DNA from: Prevotella sp.
GTDB taxonomy: Bacteria > Bacteroidota > Bacteroidia > Bacteroidales > Bacteroidaceae
Length of the DNA stretch: 58,705 nt
NCBI GenBank assembly: GCA_017619445.1
Contig: JAFZSI010000063.1
Coordinates: 1 to 58,705, forward strand
Reading direction: 5' to 3'
Made by a program: the position numbers and the translations under genes. Every line of letters starts with the position of its first letter. Position 1 is the stretch's first letter. Of the stretch, positions 48,382 through 56,657 are shown piece after piece. The notes below the pieces were generated by a model, which was not told the DNA's origin, did not search any database, and worked only from the letters and a program-made list of their open reading frames with translations.

Positions 48382-49935
48382 TCACTGTTCAACCTTCGCC
48401 AACCCCATCTCGCGGGCTTTCTGCATGAGCAGTTGCATGAGAGGTTCGCGTTCGTTGGGTACGCGGTTGTCGAGGACGGCATCCTTGAGGGTCTGCTTGA
48501 GTGTTCCCACTTCGCGCGAGGGCTTGAGATTGAACATCTGCATGATTTCGTTGCCGTCGATGACAGGCTGCAGCAGGCGTTTGTAGTCTTTCTCCTTGAG
48601 GTCTGTGAGTTTCTCGCGCACCATGCGGAAGTTCTCGCGGAAGCGGGCCTTGCGCACTTCGTTCTTCGAGGTGATGTCGGCCTCGCAGAGGGTCATCAGG
48701 TCGTCAATGTCGTCGCCGGCATCGTTGAGCAGGCGGCGCACGGCGCTGTCGGTAACTTCCTCATCGGCAATGACAATGGGGCGCATGTGCAAGTCCACAA
48801 GCTTCTGCACATATTTCATTTTGGCATCGAGCGGCAGCTTGAGGCGACGGAACAATTCGGGCACCATCTTGGCACCAATGAAGTTGTGGTTGTGGAATGT
48901 CCACCCCACAAGCGGGTCCCAGCGCTTGGAGCGCGTCTTGCCTATGTCGTGAAGCAGCGAGGCCCAGCGCAGCCAGAGCGATTCGGCTTCTGGGCGCACC
49001 TTGGCTACATTGTCGAGCACCTCAAGCGTGTGGTAGAAATTGTTTTTGTGTGCACGTCCGTTGCGTTTCTCCACAATGTCGAGTGCTGAGAGCTCGGGCA
49101 GGATGAGCTGCAGGAGTCCGCTGCGCTGCAAGTCCACGAACCCCTTGCTGGGTGTGCGTGTGAGCATGATTTTGTTGAGTTCCTCCTGGATGCGCTCGCC
49201 GCTGATGATGCTGATGCGCTGGGCGTTGCGCTCCAAAGCCTCGAATGTCTCGTCCTCGATGTAGAAGTTCAGCTGCGTGGCAAAACGAATGCAGCGCAAC
49301 ATGCGCAGAGGGTCGTCGCTGAAGGTGATGTCGGGGTCGAGGGGGGTACGGATGATGCCGTCCTCCAGGTCCCACACACCATCGAACGGGTCAACCAACT
49401 CGCCGAAGCGCTCATGGTTCAGACAGACGGCAAGGGCGTTGATGGTGAAGTCGCGGCGGTTCTGGTCGTCCTCCAAGGTGCCGTCCTCCACAATAGGCTT
49501 GCGCGAATCATGGCTGTAGCTCTCACGGCGGGCACCGACGAATTCCACCTCAAGTATCGGAGGTACGGAGGTACGGGGGTACGGGGGTACGTTATTTTTC
49601 TCTTCACTTGAGTCTCCACTGGAATAACAAGTCTCGTACTCTCGTAGCTCCGCACCACCGTACCCCCGAACAACTACCTGTGCCGTTCCGAAATTCTTGA
49701 ACACACTCAGGTGGGCGCGATGTCCAAGCATGTGTTTCAGCTCATTGGCCACAGCAATGCCGCTGCCAACAACCACCACGTCGATGTCGTTGCTGGGACG
49801 CTCCAAAAACAAGTCGCGCACATAACCACCAACCACATAGCACTCCATCCCCAGCCTATCGGCTGCGGCACCTATCTGGCGGAAAATCTCCTGGTCTAAA
49901 ATCTGTGCTAAATCTGCGTTGGAAAGCTGTCTCAT
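48382..49935 (-). CDS. cca: CCA tRNA nucleotidyltransferase (HD-type) with an in-frame repeat insert
   Basis: 517 residues from the ATG at 49935. The nucleotidyltransferase head has ECYVVGGYVRDLFL, the catalytic pair in SNDIDVVVVG, FGTAQVVV, and RRDFTINALAVCL. A conserved arginine helix region ends DPLRMLRCIRFATQL. An HD domain follows (LLHDIGKTRSKRW near residue 300). It adds the 3' CCA to tRNA. Residues about 87-127 (starting YGGAELREYETCYSS, ending VPPYPRTSVPPI) interrupt the head between FGTAQVVV and EVEFVGARRES; this stretch comes from GGTACGG dispersed repeats. The frame and flanking motifs are intact. A TACCTTTG box lies at 49968-49961. Confidence 0.95.
   Translation of the reverse strand: MRQLSNADLAQILDQEIFRQIGAAADRLGMECYVVGGYVRDLFLERPSNDIDVVVVGSGIAVANELKHMLGHRAHLSVFKNFGTAQVVVRGYGGAELREYETCYSSGDSSEEKNNVPPYPRTSVPPILEVEFVGARRESYSHDSRKPIVEDGTLEDDQNRRDFTINALAVCLNHERFGELVDPFDGVWDLEDGIIRTPLDPDITFSDDPLRMLRCIRFATQLNFYIEDETFEALERNAQRISIISGERIQEELNKIMLTRTPSKGFVDLQRSGLLQLILPELSALDIVEKRNGRAHKNNFYHTLEVLDNVAKVRPEAESLWLRWASLLHDIGKTRSKRWDPLVGWTFHNHNFIGAKMVPELFRRLKLPLDAKMKYVQKLVDLHMRPIVIADEEVTDSAVRRLLNDAGDDIDDLMTLCEADITSKNEVRKARFRENFRMVREKLTDLKEKDYKRLLQPVIDGNEIMQMFNLKPSREVGTLKQTLKDAVLDNRVPNEREPLMQLLMQKAREMGLAKVEQ
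49556..49676. repeat. Mirrored GGTACGGGGGTACG repeats inside cca
   Basis: GGAGGTACGGAGGTACGGGG with GGTACGGGGGTACG (49556-49592), then a unique middle, then CTCGTACTCTCGTAGCTCCG and ACCACCGTACCCCCG (49632-49668), which is the inverse version. The two arms make an inverted repeat inside the coding region. Confidence 0.75.
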
Positions 49936-50056
49936 CAATCGTTCGGCATTAAAACGGCTGCAAAGGTACAACTAAGTGAGGGAAAAGCAAAGGAAAATGT
50001 GTTTTTTCTTTGTTTTTCCGAGCGAAAGGACCTTCGACGAAGTCAAAGGTACGAAA

Positions 50057-50092
50057 AACTTTGAACTCTGAACTTTGAACTTTGAACTTTTT
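50057..50092. repeat. TTTGAAC heptad repeat abutting the lipoprotein promoter
   Basis: Five 7-bp units (one TCTGAAC) end 3 bp before the TATCTTTG box at 50095-50102; the array is the same as the one inside lpxB. Confidence 0.8.
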
Positions 50093-50094
50093 TG

Positions 50095-50102
50095 TATCTT
50101 TG
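50095..50102 (+). promoter_or_regulatory. Promoter box for the lipoprotein gene
   Basis: TATCTTTG followed by CACC, 28 bp before the ATG. A TTTG of the heptad array lies 17 bp upstream and could serve as the -33 element. Confidence 0.6.
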
Positions 50103-50130
50103 CACCAAAAATCATCCACAAACCACGAAT

Positions 50131-50601
50131 ATGAAAAAGATAAATGTCTTTGCAGCCAGCATTATCTGCACAATCTGCATCATCTGTGCATCATGCCACA
50201 CCGACGACACCAACCAAAAGGCAGAGGAAATGCTGCAAACAGCGCAGCAGCAGTTTGACAACAAGCAATATGATGCTGCATTAGCCACTATCGACTCGCT
50301 TCGCAAACAGTTTCCTAAAGCCATCGACGCACGCAAGAAAGCCCTGAAACTGCATCAGGATGCAGAACTGAAACGCGCAGAGGAAGAACTTGCGCTGACA
50401 GACAGCACGTTACAGGCAACAAAGCGAACATACGAGGCACAGAAACGCCAGGCAGAACAGGCTCATGCCAACGGCACGGCAACTGCCGGACAGCTGACCA
50501 ACGTGACACGGTTGCGCATGAAACGCGACTCGCTGCAGGTGCAGTTCGACATGCAGTGCGCCAAAATCAAGTATATTCACAAGAAGCAGAAAGAAGAATA
50601 G
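50131..50601 (+). CDS. Putative coiled-coil lipoprotein
   Basis: 156 residues from the ATG at 50131. Signal peptide with lipobox ICAS-C (about residues 16-20: IICASCHTDD). The rest is a long charged helix, rich in A, E, K and Q (AEEMLQTAQQQFDNKQYDAA, then LKRAEEELALTDSTLQATKR), with a tetratricopeptide-like first part (ALATIDSLRKQFPKAIDARK). A soluble lipoprotein anchored in a membrane is likely. No family was recognised. The next gene is 147 bp away behind its own promoter. Confidence 0.78.
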   Translation: MKKINVFAASIICTICIICASCHTDDTNQKAEEMLQTAQQQFDNKQYDAALATIDSLRKQFPKAIDARKKALKLHQDAELKRAEEELALTDSTLQATKRTYEAQKRQAEQAHANGTATAGQLTNVTRLRMKRDSLQVQFDMQCAKIKYIHKKQKEE

Positions 50602-50621
50602 GGGCAGAAATATTCAAATAT

Positions 50622-50729
50622 ATTTGGCTTTTTTGCTCACTAAATCGTACCTTTGAATGCCTCGAAGGTACTCACGTTCGAAAAAGCACAAATAAAATTT
50701 GGCTTTTTGCTCACTAAATCGTACCTTTG
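50622..50729 (+). promoter_or_regulatory. Duplicated promoter upstream of the DUF1599 gene
   Basis: ATTTGGCTTTTTTGCTCACT followed by AAATCGTACCTTTG at 50622-50655, and the same string with five instead of six T's at 50697-50729. Each copy has its own TTTG (-33) and TACCTTTG (-7) with 20-21 bp between. Both point at the gene at 50749; the inner copy is 20 bp from its ATG. Confidence 0.7.
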
Positions 50730-50748
50730 CACCGATATTAATATAAGA

Positions 50749-51306
50749 ATGGCAAAAGAAACGCAACAAACTGAACAACAGTTCAAGGCAGTGATGGCCG
50801 AATGCCGTGCCCTGTTTGAGAAGAAACTGCACGACTACAGCGCGTCGTGGCGCATACTGCGCCCCTCATCGCTCACCGACCAACTGTTCATCAAGGCCAA
50901 GCGCATCCGCTCGCTCGAAATCAAGCAGGAGTCGCTTGTGGGCGAGGGCATCAGACCAGAATTCGTGGCACTCATCAACTATGGCATCGTGGGCCTCATT
51001 CAGTTGGACCGCGGCTATGCCGACACGGTGGATGTGAGCAACGAGGAGGCAATGGCGCTTTACGACCGCTTTGCAGTAGAGGCTCTTGAGCTGATGCTGA
51101 AAAAGAACCACGACTACGACGAGGCGTGGCGGTCGATGCGTGTGAGCAGCTACACCGACTTCATCCTGACCAAAATTCAGCGTGTCAAGGAGATAGAGGA
51201 CCTCAGCGGCCAGACACTCGTATCAGAGGGCATTGACGCCAACTATATGGACATCATCAACTATGCCGTGTTCGGCTGCATCAAACTCGGGGAAGGAAAG
51301 GAGTGA
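50749..51306 (+). CDS. DUF1599 domain protein
   Basis: 185 residues from the ATG at 50749. Two similar halves, each with KxHDYxxxWR: LFEKKLHDYSASWRILRPSS and LMLKKNHDYDEAWRSMRVSS, each followed by a LTDQLFIKAKRI or YTDFILTKIQRV segment and a NYGIVG or NYAVFG end. That internal duplication is the DUF1599 layout. The histidine, aspartate and tyrosine pattern suggests a nucleotide- or metal-binding fold, but the function is not established. It may be cotranscribed with the DoxX-like gene 73 bp downstream. Confidence 0.87.
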   Translation: MAKETQQTEQQFKAVMAECRALFEKKLHDYSASWRILRPSSLTDQLFIKAKRIRSLEIKQESLVGEGIRPEFVALINYGIVGLIQLDRGYADTVDVSNEEAMALYDRFAVEALELMLKKNHDYDEAWRSMRVSSYTDFILTKIQRVKEIEDLSGQTLVSEGIDANYMDIINYAVFGCIKLGEGKE

Positions 51307-51379
51307 TAATTGAGAATTGACAATTGATTGTCAGATAATTAACTAAAGACAGACGTTTCCCAGCGTAGAAGAAAGAGAA

Positions 51380-52771
51380 ATGAAGAAACTGTTCGACAAC
51401 ATGTTCACGGTCAACCTGTGCCGGCTGATACTGGCACTTACCTTCATCTTCTCGGGCTATGTGAAAGCCGTTGACCCGCTGGGCACTCAATACAAGATTG
51501 GCGACTATTTAGAAGCGCTCAACATGAGTGCGCTTATGTCGCCCACAGTGGCGCTCGTGCTGTCGGTGCTGCTTGCGGCGTTGGAATTTTGCATCGGCAT
51601 ATTCCTGCTGTTTGCCATCTACCGCCGCCTCAGCTCACGCATTGCGCTGGTGCTGATGATAGTGATGACGCCCATCACGCTGTGGCTGGCGTTGGCCAAT
51701 CCTGTGAAGGACTGCGGATGCTTCGGCGATGCTGTGGTGCTCACCAACTGGCAGACATTCCTCAAGAACGTGGTGCTGTTGGCGTGTGCGGTGGTGCTAG
51801 CCAAATGGCCGTTGCGAATGGTGAGGTTCATTTCGAAAACCAACCAGGGCATTGTCATCAACTTTACGGCATTGTTCATATTGCTCACCAGCGTATGGTG
51901 TCTGTATGACCTGCCGATATTCGATTTCCGCCCCTATCACATCGGCGCCAACATACCCAAAGGCATGGAGATGCCTGAAGACGCCAAACAGCCTGTGTTC
52001 GAAACCACGTTCATCATGGAGAAAGACGGAGAGCGGAAGACATTCACGCTGGCCGACTATCCCGACTCCACATGGACGTTCATCGACTCAAAGACTGTGC
52101 AGGTGGAAGAAGGCTATGTGCCACCCATTCACGATTTCAGCATACAAGAGGCTGAGACGGGCGAGGACATTACCGACCAGGTGCTGCAGTACAAGGGCTA
52201 CACCTTCCTGCTCATCTCACCCCATTTGGAGGATGCAAGCGACAGCAACTTTGCCGACATCGACCAGCTGCACGAATACTGCCAGCAGCACAACTATCCG
52301 TTCTACTGCCTCACGGCAAGCAGCGACGACGCCATACAACATTGGCGCGACATCACGGGAGCAGAATACAAATTCTGCATCACCGATGAGACCACGCTGA
52401 AAACCATCATACGCAGCAACCCCGGACTGCTATTGTTGAAAAAGGGAACCATCATCAGGAAATGGAGCCACAACAACTACCCGCAAATCGAACAGGCAAA
52501 CACGCAATTGCCACTCGAAAGGCTCTCTATCGGGCAAATGCCAACCGACTCTGTGCCTGGCAAGATTCTGACAATAGTGCTGCTGTTCGTATTGCCGCTC
52601 TTCCTGCTCACCCTGGCCGACCGCCTCTGGGCTTGGACCAAGTGGATTAAGCGCAGAAGATGGCTGAGGAACCAGGAAAAGAAGGAGGCCGAGGAAGAAA
52701 CAAGCGAAGGAGCACATGAAGGGGAGAAAGATGTGGAGAATGAAAAAGAAAACGAAGTTCAACCAACATAA
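51380..52771 (+). CDS. DoxX-like membrane protein with C-terminal thioredoxin-like region (BT_3928 type)
   Basis: 463 residues. Four membrane helices lie in residues about 10-175 with the DoxX-type pattern (VNLCRLILALTFIFSGYVKA at the start, LAALEFCIGIFLLFAIYRRL, NPVKDCGCFGDAVVLTNWQT). A soluble domain with a thioredoxin-like pattern (ISPHLEDASDSNFADIDQLH, ITDETTLKTIIRSNPGLLLL) follows, then a last helix (LTIVLLFVLPLFLLTLADRL) and an acidic tail. CGCFGD resembles the MauE/DoxX cysteine site. This architecture is common in Bacteroidetes and may concern redox; the role is unproven. tpiA follows after 16 bp. Confidence 0.82.
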   Translation: MKKLFDNMFTVNLCRLILALTFIFSGYVKAVDPLGTQYKIGDYLEALNMSALMSPTVALVLSVLLAALEFCIGIFLLFAIYRRLSSRIALVLMIVMTPITLWLALANPVKDCGCFGDAVVLTNWQTFLKNVVLLACAVVLAKWPLRMVRFISKTNQGIVINFTALFILLTSVWCLYDLPIFDFRPYHIGANIPKGMEMPEDAKQPVFETTFIMEKDGERKTFTLADYPDSTWTFIDSKTVQVEEGYVPPIHDFSIQEAETGEDITDQVLQYKGYTFLLISPHLEDASDSNFADIDQLHEYCQQHNYPFYCLTASSDDAIQHWRDITGAEYKFCITDETTLKTIIRSNPGLLLLKKGTIIRKWSHNNYPQIEQANTQLPLERLSIGQMPTDSVPGKILTIVLLFVLPLFLLTLADRLWAWTKWIKRRRWLRNQEKKEAEEETSEGAHEGEKDVENEKENEVQPT

Positions 52772-52787
52772 TTAAGTAAAAAAGAAA

Positions 52788-53549
52788 ATGAGAAAGAAAA
52801 TTGTAGCAGGCAACTGGAAAATGAACATGAACCTGCAAGACGGTATCGCACTCGCTAAGGAGCTCAACGAAACACTCGCTGCCGACAAGCCCAACTGCGG
52901 AGTTGTCATCTGCACGCCATTCATCCATCTGGCAAGCATCGCACAATTCCTCGACCAGGACATCATCGGACTGGGTGCAGAAAACTGCGCCGACAAGGAG
53001 AAGGGAGCATTCACAGGCGAGGTGAGTGCCGACATGGTGAAATCAACCGGTGCACAATACGTCATTCTGGGACACTCCGAGCGCCGCGAATACTACAAGG
53101 AAACTCCCGAAATCCTGCGTGAGAAAGTGCTGCTCGCACAGAAGAACGACCTAAAGGTAATCTTCTGCATTGGCGAAAGCCTGGAAGAGCGCGAGGCCGG
53201 CAAGCAGAACGAAGTGGTGAAGGCCGAACTCGAAGGCAGCGTGTTCAACCTCAGCGAGGAAGACTTCCGCAAGATTGTCATTGCATACGAACCCATCTGG
53301 GCCATCGGTACAGGCAAGACCGCTACCGCTGAGCAGGCAGAGGAAATTCACGCCTACATCCGCAGCATCATCGCCGAGAAATATGGCGAGGCTGTGGCCG
53401 ACGACACTACCATCCTCTATGGCGGCAGCTGCAAGGCAAGCAACGCTCCCGAGCTGTTTGCAAAGCCCGACATCGACGGTGGACTTATCGGAGGCGCATC
53501 GCTGAAGGCAGCCGACTTTAAGGGCATCATCGACGCCTGGAAGAAGTAA
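52788..53549 (+). CDS. tpiA: Triose-phosphate isomerase
   Basis: 253 residues. The TIM barrel catalytic residues are all readable: lysine in AGNWKMNM, histidine in [10 protein letters not shown], glutamate in [16 protein letters not shown], and the phosphate loop [13 protein letters not shown] with GGASLKA. It interconverts dihydroxyacetone phosphate and glyceraldehyde 3-phosphate in glycolysis. It lies 16 bp after the DoxX-like gene and leads towards the SPOR protein and folE on the same strand, likely one transcription unit. Confidence 0.98.
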   Translation: MRKKIVAGNWKMNMNLQDGIALAKELNETLAADKPNCGVVICTPFIHLASIAQFLDQDIIGLGAENCADKEKGAFTGEVSADMVKSTGAQYVILGHSERREYYKETPEILREKVLLAQKNDLKVIFCIGESLEEREAGKQNEVVKAELEGSVFNLSEEDFRKIVIAYEPIWAIGTGKTATAEQAEEIHAYIRSIIAEKYGEAVADDTTILYGGSCKASNAPELFAKPDIDGGLIGGASLKAADFKGIIDAWKK

Positions 53550-53693
53550 GCCTTTTCCAATAGAACTGACGGGCGGGTGAAGGATTCTCGTCAAAACATC
53601 AACATCCAGTATTTCATACGATGCATGATGCGCGAAAAAGGATTCTCCACCCTCCCTTCAACCCTAAACGAATCATCTAAAACTATTACAACC

Positions 53694-54368
53694 ATGAAAC
53701 AATTCGTCGCCATTGTGATGTTTGCACTCGGATTTTCGATGACAGCAAACGCACAGACATTCCTCGAGCACGTCAAGCAACAAAAGACGGGCGAGGGCAA
53801 AGTAACCGTGTCGCAAAGCCAAGCCATCGACGAATTGGTTAACGGACAGAAACCCGCTGCGCCCGCAACAACTCCTGTTACAGGCACCGGCAATACTGAG
53901 ACACGGCAAACAGCCACTGAAACCACCACGCATTACACACCTTCGGGCACAACCACCGAATCAGAAACACGGCGAACGGAGACAGAAACACGGCGGACAG
54001 AAACAGAAACACGACGGCCAGACATCAGCTCCTCTTCCTCAACAAACGAGGACGAGAGCGAGACTACCACCGTCGATATGCGCAAGAAGGTGATGCGCAA
54101 CAGCTACAAAGTGACGGGCTACCGCGTTCAGGCATTCGCAGGCGGCAATTCGCGTGCTGACAAACAGAAGGCCGAACAGGCAGGGCGCGACATCAAGATG
54201 CGCTATCCCGAGCTGCCCGTCTATGTTCATTTCTATTCACCTCAGTGGAAATGCCGCGTGGGCAACTTCCGCTCATTGGCAGAAGCCAACAAAGTATTGA
54301 AAAACATACGTGCCATGGGCTATAAGCAGGCATGTGTGGTGAAAGGCAAAATCAGCGTTCAGTATTAA
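53694..54368 (+). CDS. SPOR-domain secreted protein
   Basis: 224 residues from the ATG at 53694, which starts a signal peptide ([20 protein letters not shown]); the longer frame is rejected. A threonine/glutamate-rich linker holds three TRRTETE heptapeptide repeats (about residues 85-110). The C-terminal SPOR domain ([20 protein letters not shown], then [20 protein letters not shown]) binds denuded peptidoglycan at division sites. Location is periplasmic. folE follows after 4 bp. Confidence 0.9.
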   Translation: MKQFVAIVMFALGFSMTANAQTFLEHVKQQKTGEGKVTVSQSQAIDELVNGQKPAAPATTPVTGTGNTETRQTATETTTHYTPSGTTTESETRRTETETRRTETETRRPDISSSSSTNEDESETTTVDMRKKVMRNSYKVTGYRVQAFAGGNSRADKQKAEQAGRDIKMRYPELPVYVHFYSPQWKCRVGNFRSLAEANKVLKNIRAMGYKQACVVKGKISVQY

Positions 54369-54372
54369 AAGC

Positions 54373-54966
54373 ATGAATCCAGAAACAGAATTCCGTGAGG
54401 GACTCGACCAGCTTGCAGCCCACTATCACGACATCTTGACACTTTTAGGAGAAAATCCCGACCGCGAAGGACTGCAAAAAACACCCATGCGCGTGGCAAA
54501 GGCCATGCAGGTACTTACACGAGGCTACGCCATGGACGCGCACCAGGTGCTCACCGACGCACTTTTCAAGGAAGATTACAGCCAGATGGTGATTGTCAAG
54601 GACATCGACTTCTTCTCCCTGTGCGAACACCACATGCTGCCATTCTACGGCAAGGTGCATGTGGCCTACATTCCCAATGGTTATATCACCGGCTTGTCGA
54701 AAATAGCACGGGTAGTTGACATCTACAGCCACCGGCTGCAGGTGCAGGAACGCATGACCCTACAAATACGCCAGTGCATACAGGACACGCTCAAGCCCCT
54801 CGGCGTAATGGTGGTCATCGAGGCCAAACACATGTGCATGCAAATGCGGGGCGTGGAAAAGCAAAACTCCATCACCACCACCAGCGAGTTCTGCGGTGCT
54901 TTCAACCAGGCCAAGACGCGCCAGGAGTTTATGAACCTGCTGCACTCGGAAAGCAAGAAAATTTAA
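54373..54966 (+). CDS. folE: GTP cyclohydrolase I (FolE)
   Basis: 197 residues. [40 protein letters not shown] with the zinc cysteine and histidines, [20 protein letters not shown], and [20 protein letters not shown] are the family signature. It opens the folate route by converting GTP to dihydroneopterin triphosphate. It lies 4 bp after the SPOR gene, suggesting cotranscription. Confidence 0.97.
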   Translation: MNPETEFREGLDQLAAHYHDILTLLGENPDREGLQKTPMRVAKAMQVLTRGYAMDAHQVLTDALFKEDYSQMVIVKDIDFFSLCEHHMLPFYGKVHVAYIPNGYITGLSKIARVVDIYSHRLQVQERMTLQIRQCIQDTLKPLGVMVVIEAKHMCMQMRGVEKQNSITTTSEFCGAFNQAKTRQEFMNLLHSESKKI

Positions 54967-55019
54967 CACTTCAACGTGCAAGGTTTCTGCAACCCGCTCG
55001 TTTAGAAAGTAAAAGGGAT

Positions 55020-55118
55020 TTACAATTTGACAATTGACAATTTACAATTTATTTGTTTATTTTGTTATTTGACAATTTATAATTCTCCCTCCCTTTGGGA
55101 GGGCTGGGGTGGGTTCCT
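55020..55118. repeat. TTTGACAATTGACAATTTAC tract plus CTCCCTTTGGGAGGG hairpin
   Basis: The same two families as at 35640-35776, in the same order, including GGGGTGGGTTCC at the end. They fill the spacer between folE and the DUF4840 gene. Confidence 0.82.
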
Positions 55119-55159
55119 CCCCTCGTACCCCCAAAAAACAATATAATAACAATAAGGAC

Positions 55160-55816
55160 ATGAAAACAAGAACAACATTGTTATGGATGCTTTGCTTCGC
55201 AATGATGCTTAGCGTTACATCCTGCCTCAAAGATGATAGCAAGAACTCGGCTACAGGACTCACTTCAGAAGAGGCAGCACAGTATTTGAAGACGGTGCAA
55301 GGTACATACACGGGTAAAAACCTGCTGCACTACTACGCCAAAAACCGCATGGGAGTTGACTCCATAGCCGTTGACTCAACCATGAACTCACGCTGCAGCA
55401 TCACAGCATCCGACTCAACGCTGACGCTCAACGTTTCACCCAAGCTGCTGCTCCACATACTCACCAACAAAGACGAGTATATGGAAAAAGCATTGGCCAA
55501 AGCTCCCGACTGCACGGTAAAAGTCAAGCTCTACCCCTATCGCGTCAGCGACAACACCAGCTACTACGGATTTCAGCTCATGCCCATAGAGGGAATGAGG
55601 GTGAAATACACCTACGAAGACGGCAGCGAGCACTCCATTCTCATGGCGTTCCAGCTGTCCTCCGTGATTGAGAACCAAAGCGTTGCCTCGCTCGGCCTCT
55701 ATAGCGCAAATGACCGCGCCCTGGAGTTCTTCCTCATACCCTACAACTACACCATAGACGACAAGACGCTCTACACCGCCACGCGTAGCGTATTCCACTA
55801 CTATGCAACGCGATAG
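55160..55816 (+). CDS. DUF4840-like lipoprotein
   Basis: 218 residues from the ATG at 55160; the longer frame runs through the hairpin repeat. A signal peptide with lipobox SVTSC (about residues 17-21) is followed by KDDSKNSATGLTSEEAAQYL, TVQGTYTGKNLLHYY and SDSTLTLNVSPKLLL, which match the DUF4840 pattern as I recall it. The protein is all-beta and surface exposed or periplasmic; function is unknown. Its stop overlaps the start of tcdA by 14 bp, so the two are probably coupled. Confidence 0.78.
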   Translation: MKTRTTLLWMLCFAMMLSVTSCLKDDSKNSATGLTSEEAAQYLKTVQGTYTGKNLLHYYAKNRMGVDSIAVDSTMNSRCSITASDSTLTLNVSPKLLLHILTNKDEYMEKALAKAPDCTVKVKLYPYRVSDNTSYYGFQLMPIEGMRVKYTYEDGSEHSILMAFQLSSVIENQSVASLGLYSANDRALEFFLIPYNYTIDDKTLYTATRSVFHYYATR

Positions 55817-56546
55817 TCACCCCTTTGCCCGCACCGAGATGCTTGTAGGCCCAGAAGCCATGCAAGCACTTGCCCGCAGTCATGTGGCAGTCTTCGGCGT
55901 GGGCGGCGTGGGCGGCTATGCCGTTGAGGTGTTGGCACGCAGCGGCGTGGGCAGCATCACCGTGATTGACAACGACCGCGTTGACATCACCAACCTCAAC
56001 CGCCAGATTATTGCCTTGCACAGCACCATCGGACAGCTGAAAGTAGATGTCATTGCCAAACGCATCGCCGACATCAACCCGCTGTGCAAAGTGACACCGC
56101 TGGCCATGTTCTATCTGCCCGAGAATGCCGGGCAGATAGACCTTTCACAATTCACCTACGTTGTTGACTGCATCGACACCGTCAGCGCAAAGGTGGAAAT
56201 CATACGCCGCTGCCACGAACAGGGCATACCCGTCATCAGCAGCATGGGAGCCGCCAGGAAGATGAATCCCGCCGCCATGAGTGCCACAGACATCAGCGAG
56301 ACTCATACAGACCCCCTGGCCAAAATCGTAAGGAAAAAACTACGCAAGTTCAACATCAACCACCTGAAAGTGGTGTTCAGCGACGAACAGCCCATTAACA
56401 CCCAACCCCTCACCCCCAACAACCAACAACCAACAACCAACACCCAACAACCACCCCCCAGCAACGCCTTTGTGCCAGCAGCAGCCGGCATCATCGTGGG
56501 CAGCGAGGTGGTGAAAGACATCATTGCCTACAACCTCAAAGGCTGA
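55803..56546 (+). CDS. tcdA: tRNA threonylcarbamoyladenosine dehydratase TcdA (ThiF/E1-like) with an in-frame repeat insert
   Basis: 247 residues. The E1-like nucleotide site VAVFGVGGVGGYAVEVLARS, the acidic pair in GSITVIDNDRVDITNLNRQI, YVVDCIDTVSAKVEIIRRC, and the C-terminal PAAAGIIVGSEVVKDII match TcdA/YgdL. It dehydrates t6A37 of ANN-decoding tRNAs to the cyclic form using ATP. Residues about 198-219 (NTQPLTPNNQQPTTN...) are encoded by an AACAACC/AACACCC dispersed repeat between LKVVFSDEQP and SNAFVPAAAG. The frame is intact and the flanking motifs are normal. It overlaps the DUF4840 gene by 14 bp. Confidence 0.93.
   Translation: MQRDSHPFARTEMLVGPEAMQALARSHVAVFGVGGVGGYAVEVLARSGVGSITVIDNDRVDITNLNRQIIALHSTIGQLKVDVIAKRIADINPLCKVTPLAMFYLPENAGQIDLSQFTYVVDCIDTVSAKVEIIRRCHEQGIPVISSMGAARKMNPAAMSATDISETHTDPLAKIVRKKLRKFNINHLKVVFSDEQPINTQPLTPNNQQPTTNTQQPPPSNAFVPAAAGIIVGSEVVKDIIAYNLKG
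56395..56461. repeat. AACACCCAAC/AACAACCAAC repeat inside tcdA
   Basis: About ten 6-7-bp units of AACAACC or AACACCC. Inverse-strand relatives (GGTGTTGGGTGTTGG) lie inside the histidine kinase gene. Confidence 0.8.
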
Positions 56547-56574
56547 CGCCACAATTCTATTTCCAAAAGACCTA

Positions 56575-56630
56575 ATAACAACACAATACTTTACGTTCAC
56601 ATTTTCTAGAAAATTTGGGCGTAAAGCATC
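56575..56630. repeat. TCTAGA-centred palindrome, copy 10
   Basis: ACTTTACGTTCACATTTTCT then AGAAAATTTGGGCGTAAAGC. It begins the block shared with the first LRR locus at 44915. Confidence 0.8.
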
Positions 56631-56657
56631 ACTTTGCGTTCGTAAAGCATATATCTG

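Noticed and set aside
2404-56546. Genes with repeat inserts as pseudogenes
   Set aside because: lpxB, pectinesterase, kinase, cca and tcdA keep frame and all catalytic motifs on both sides of the insert, so they are called as functional.
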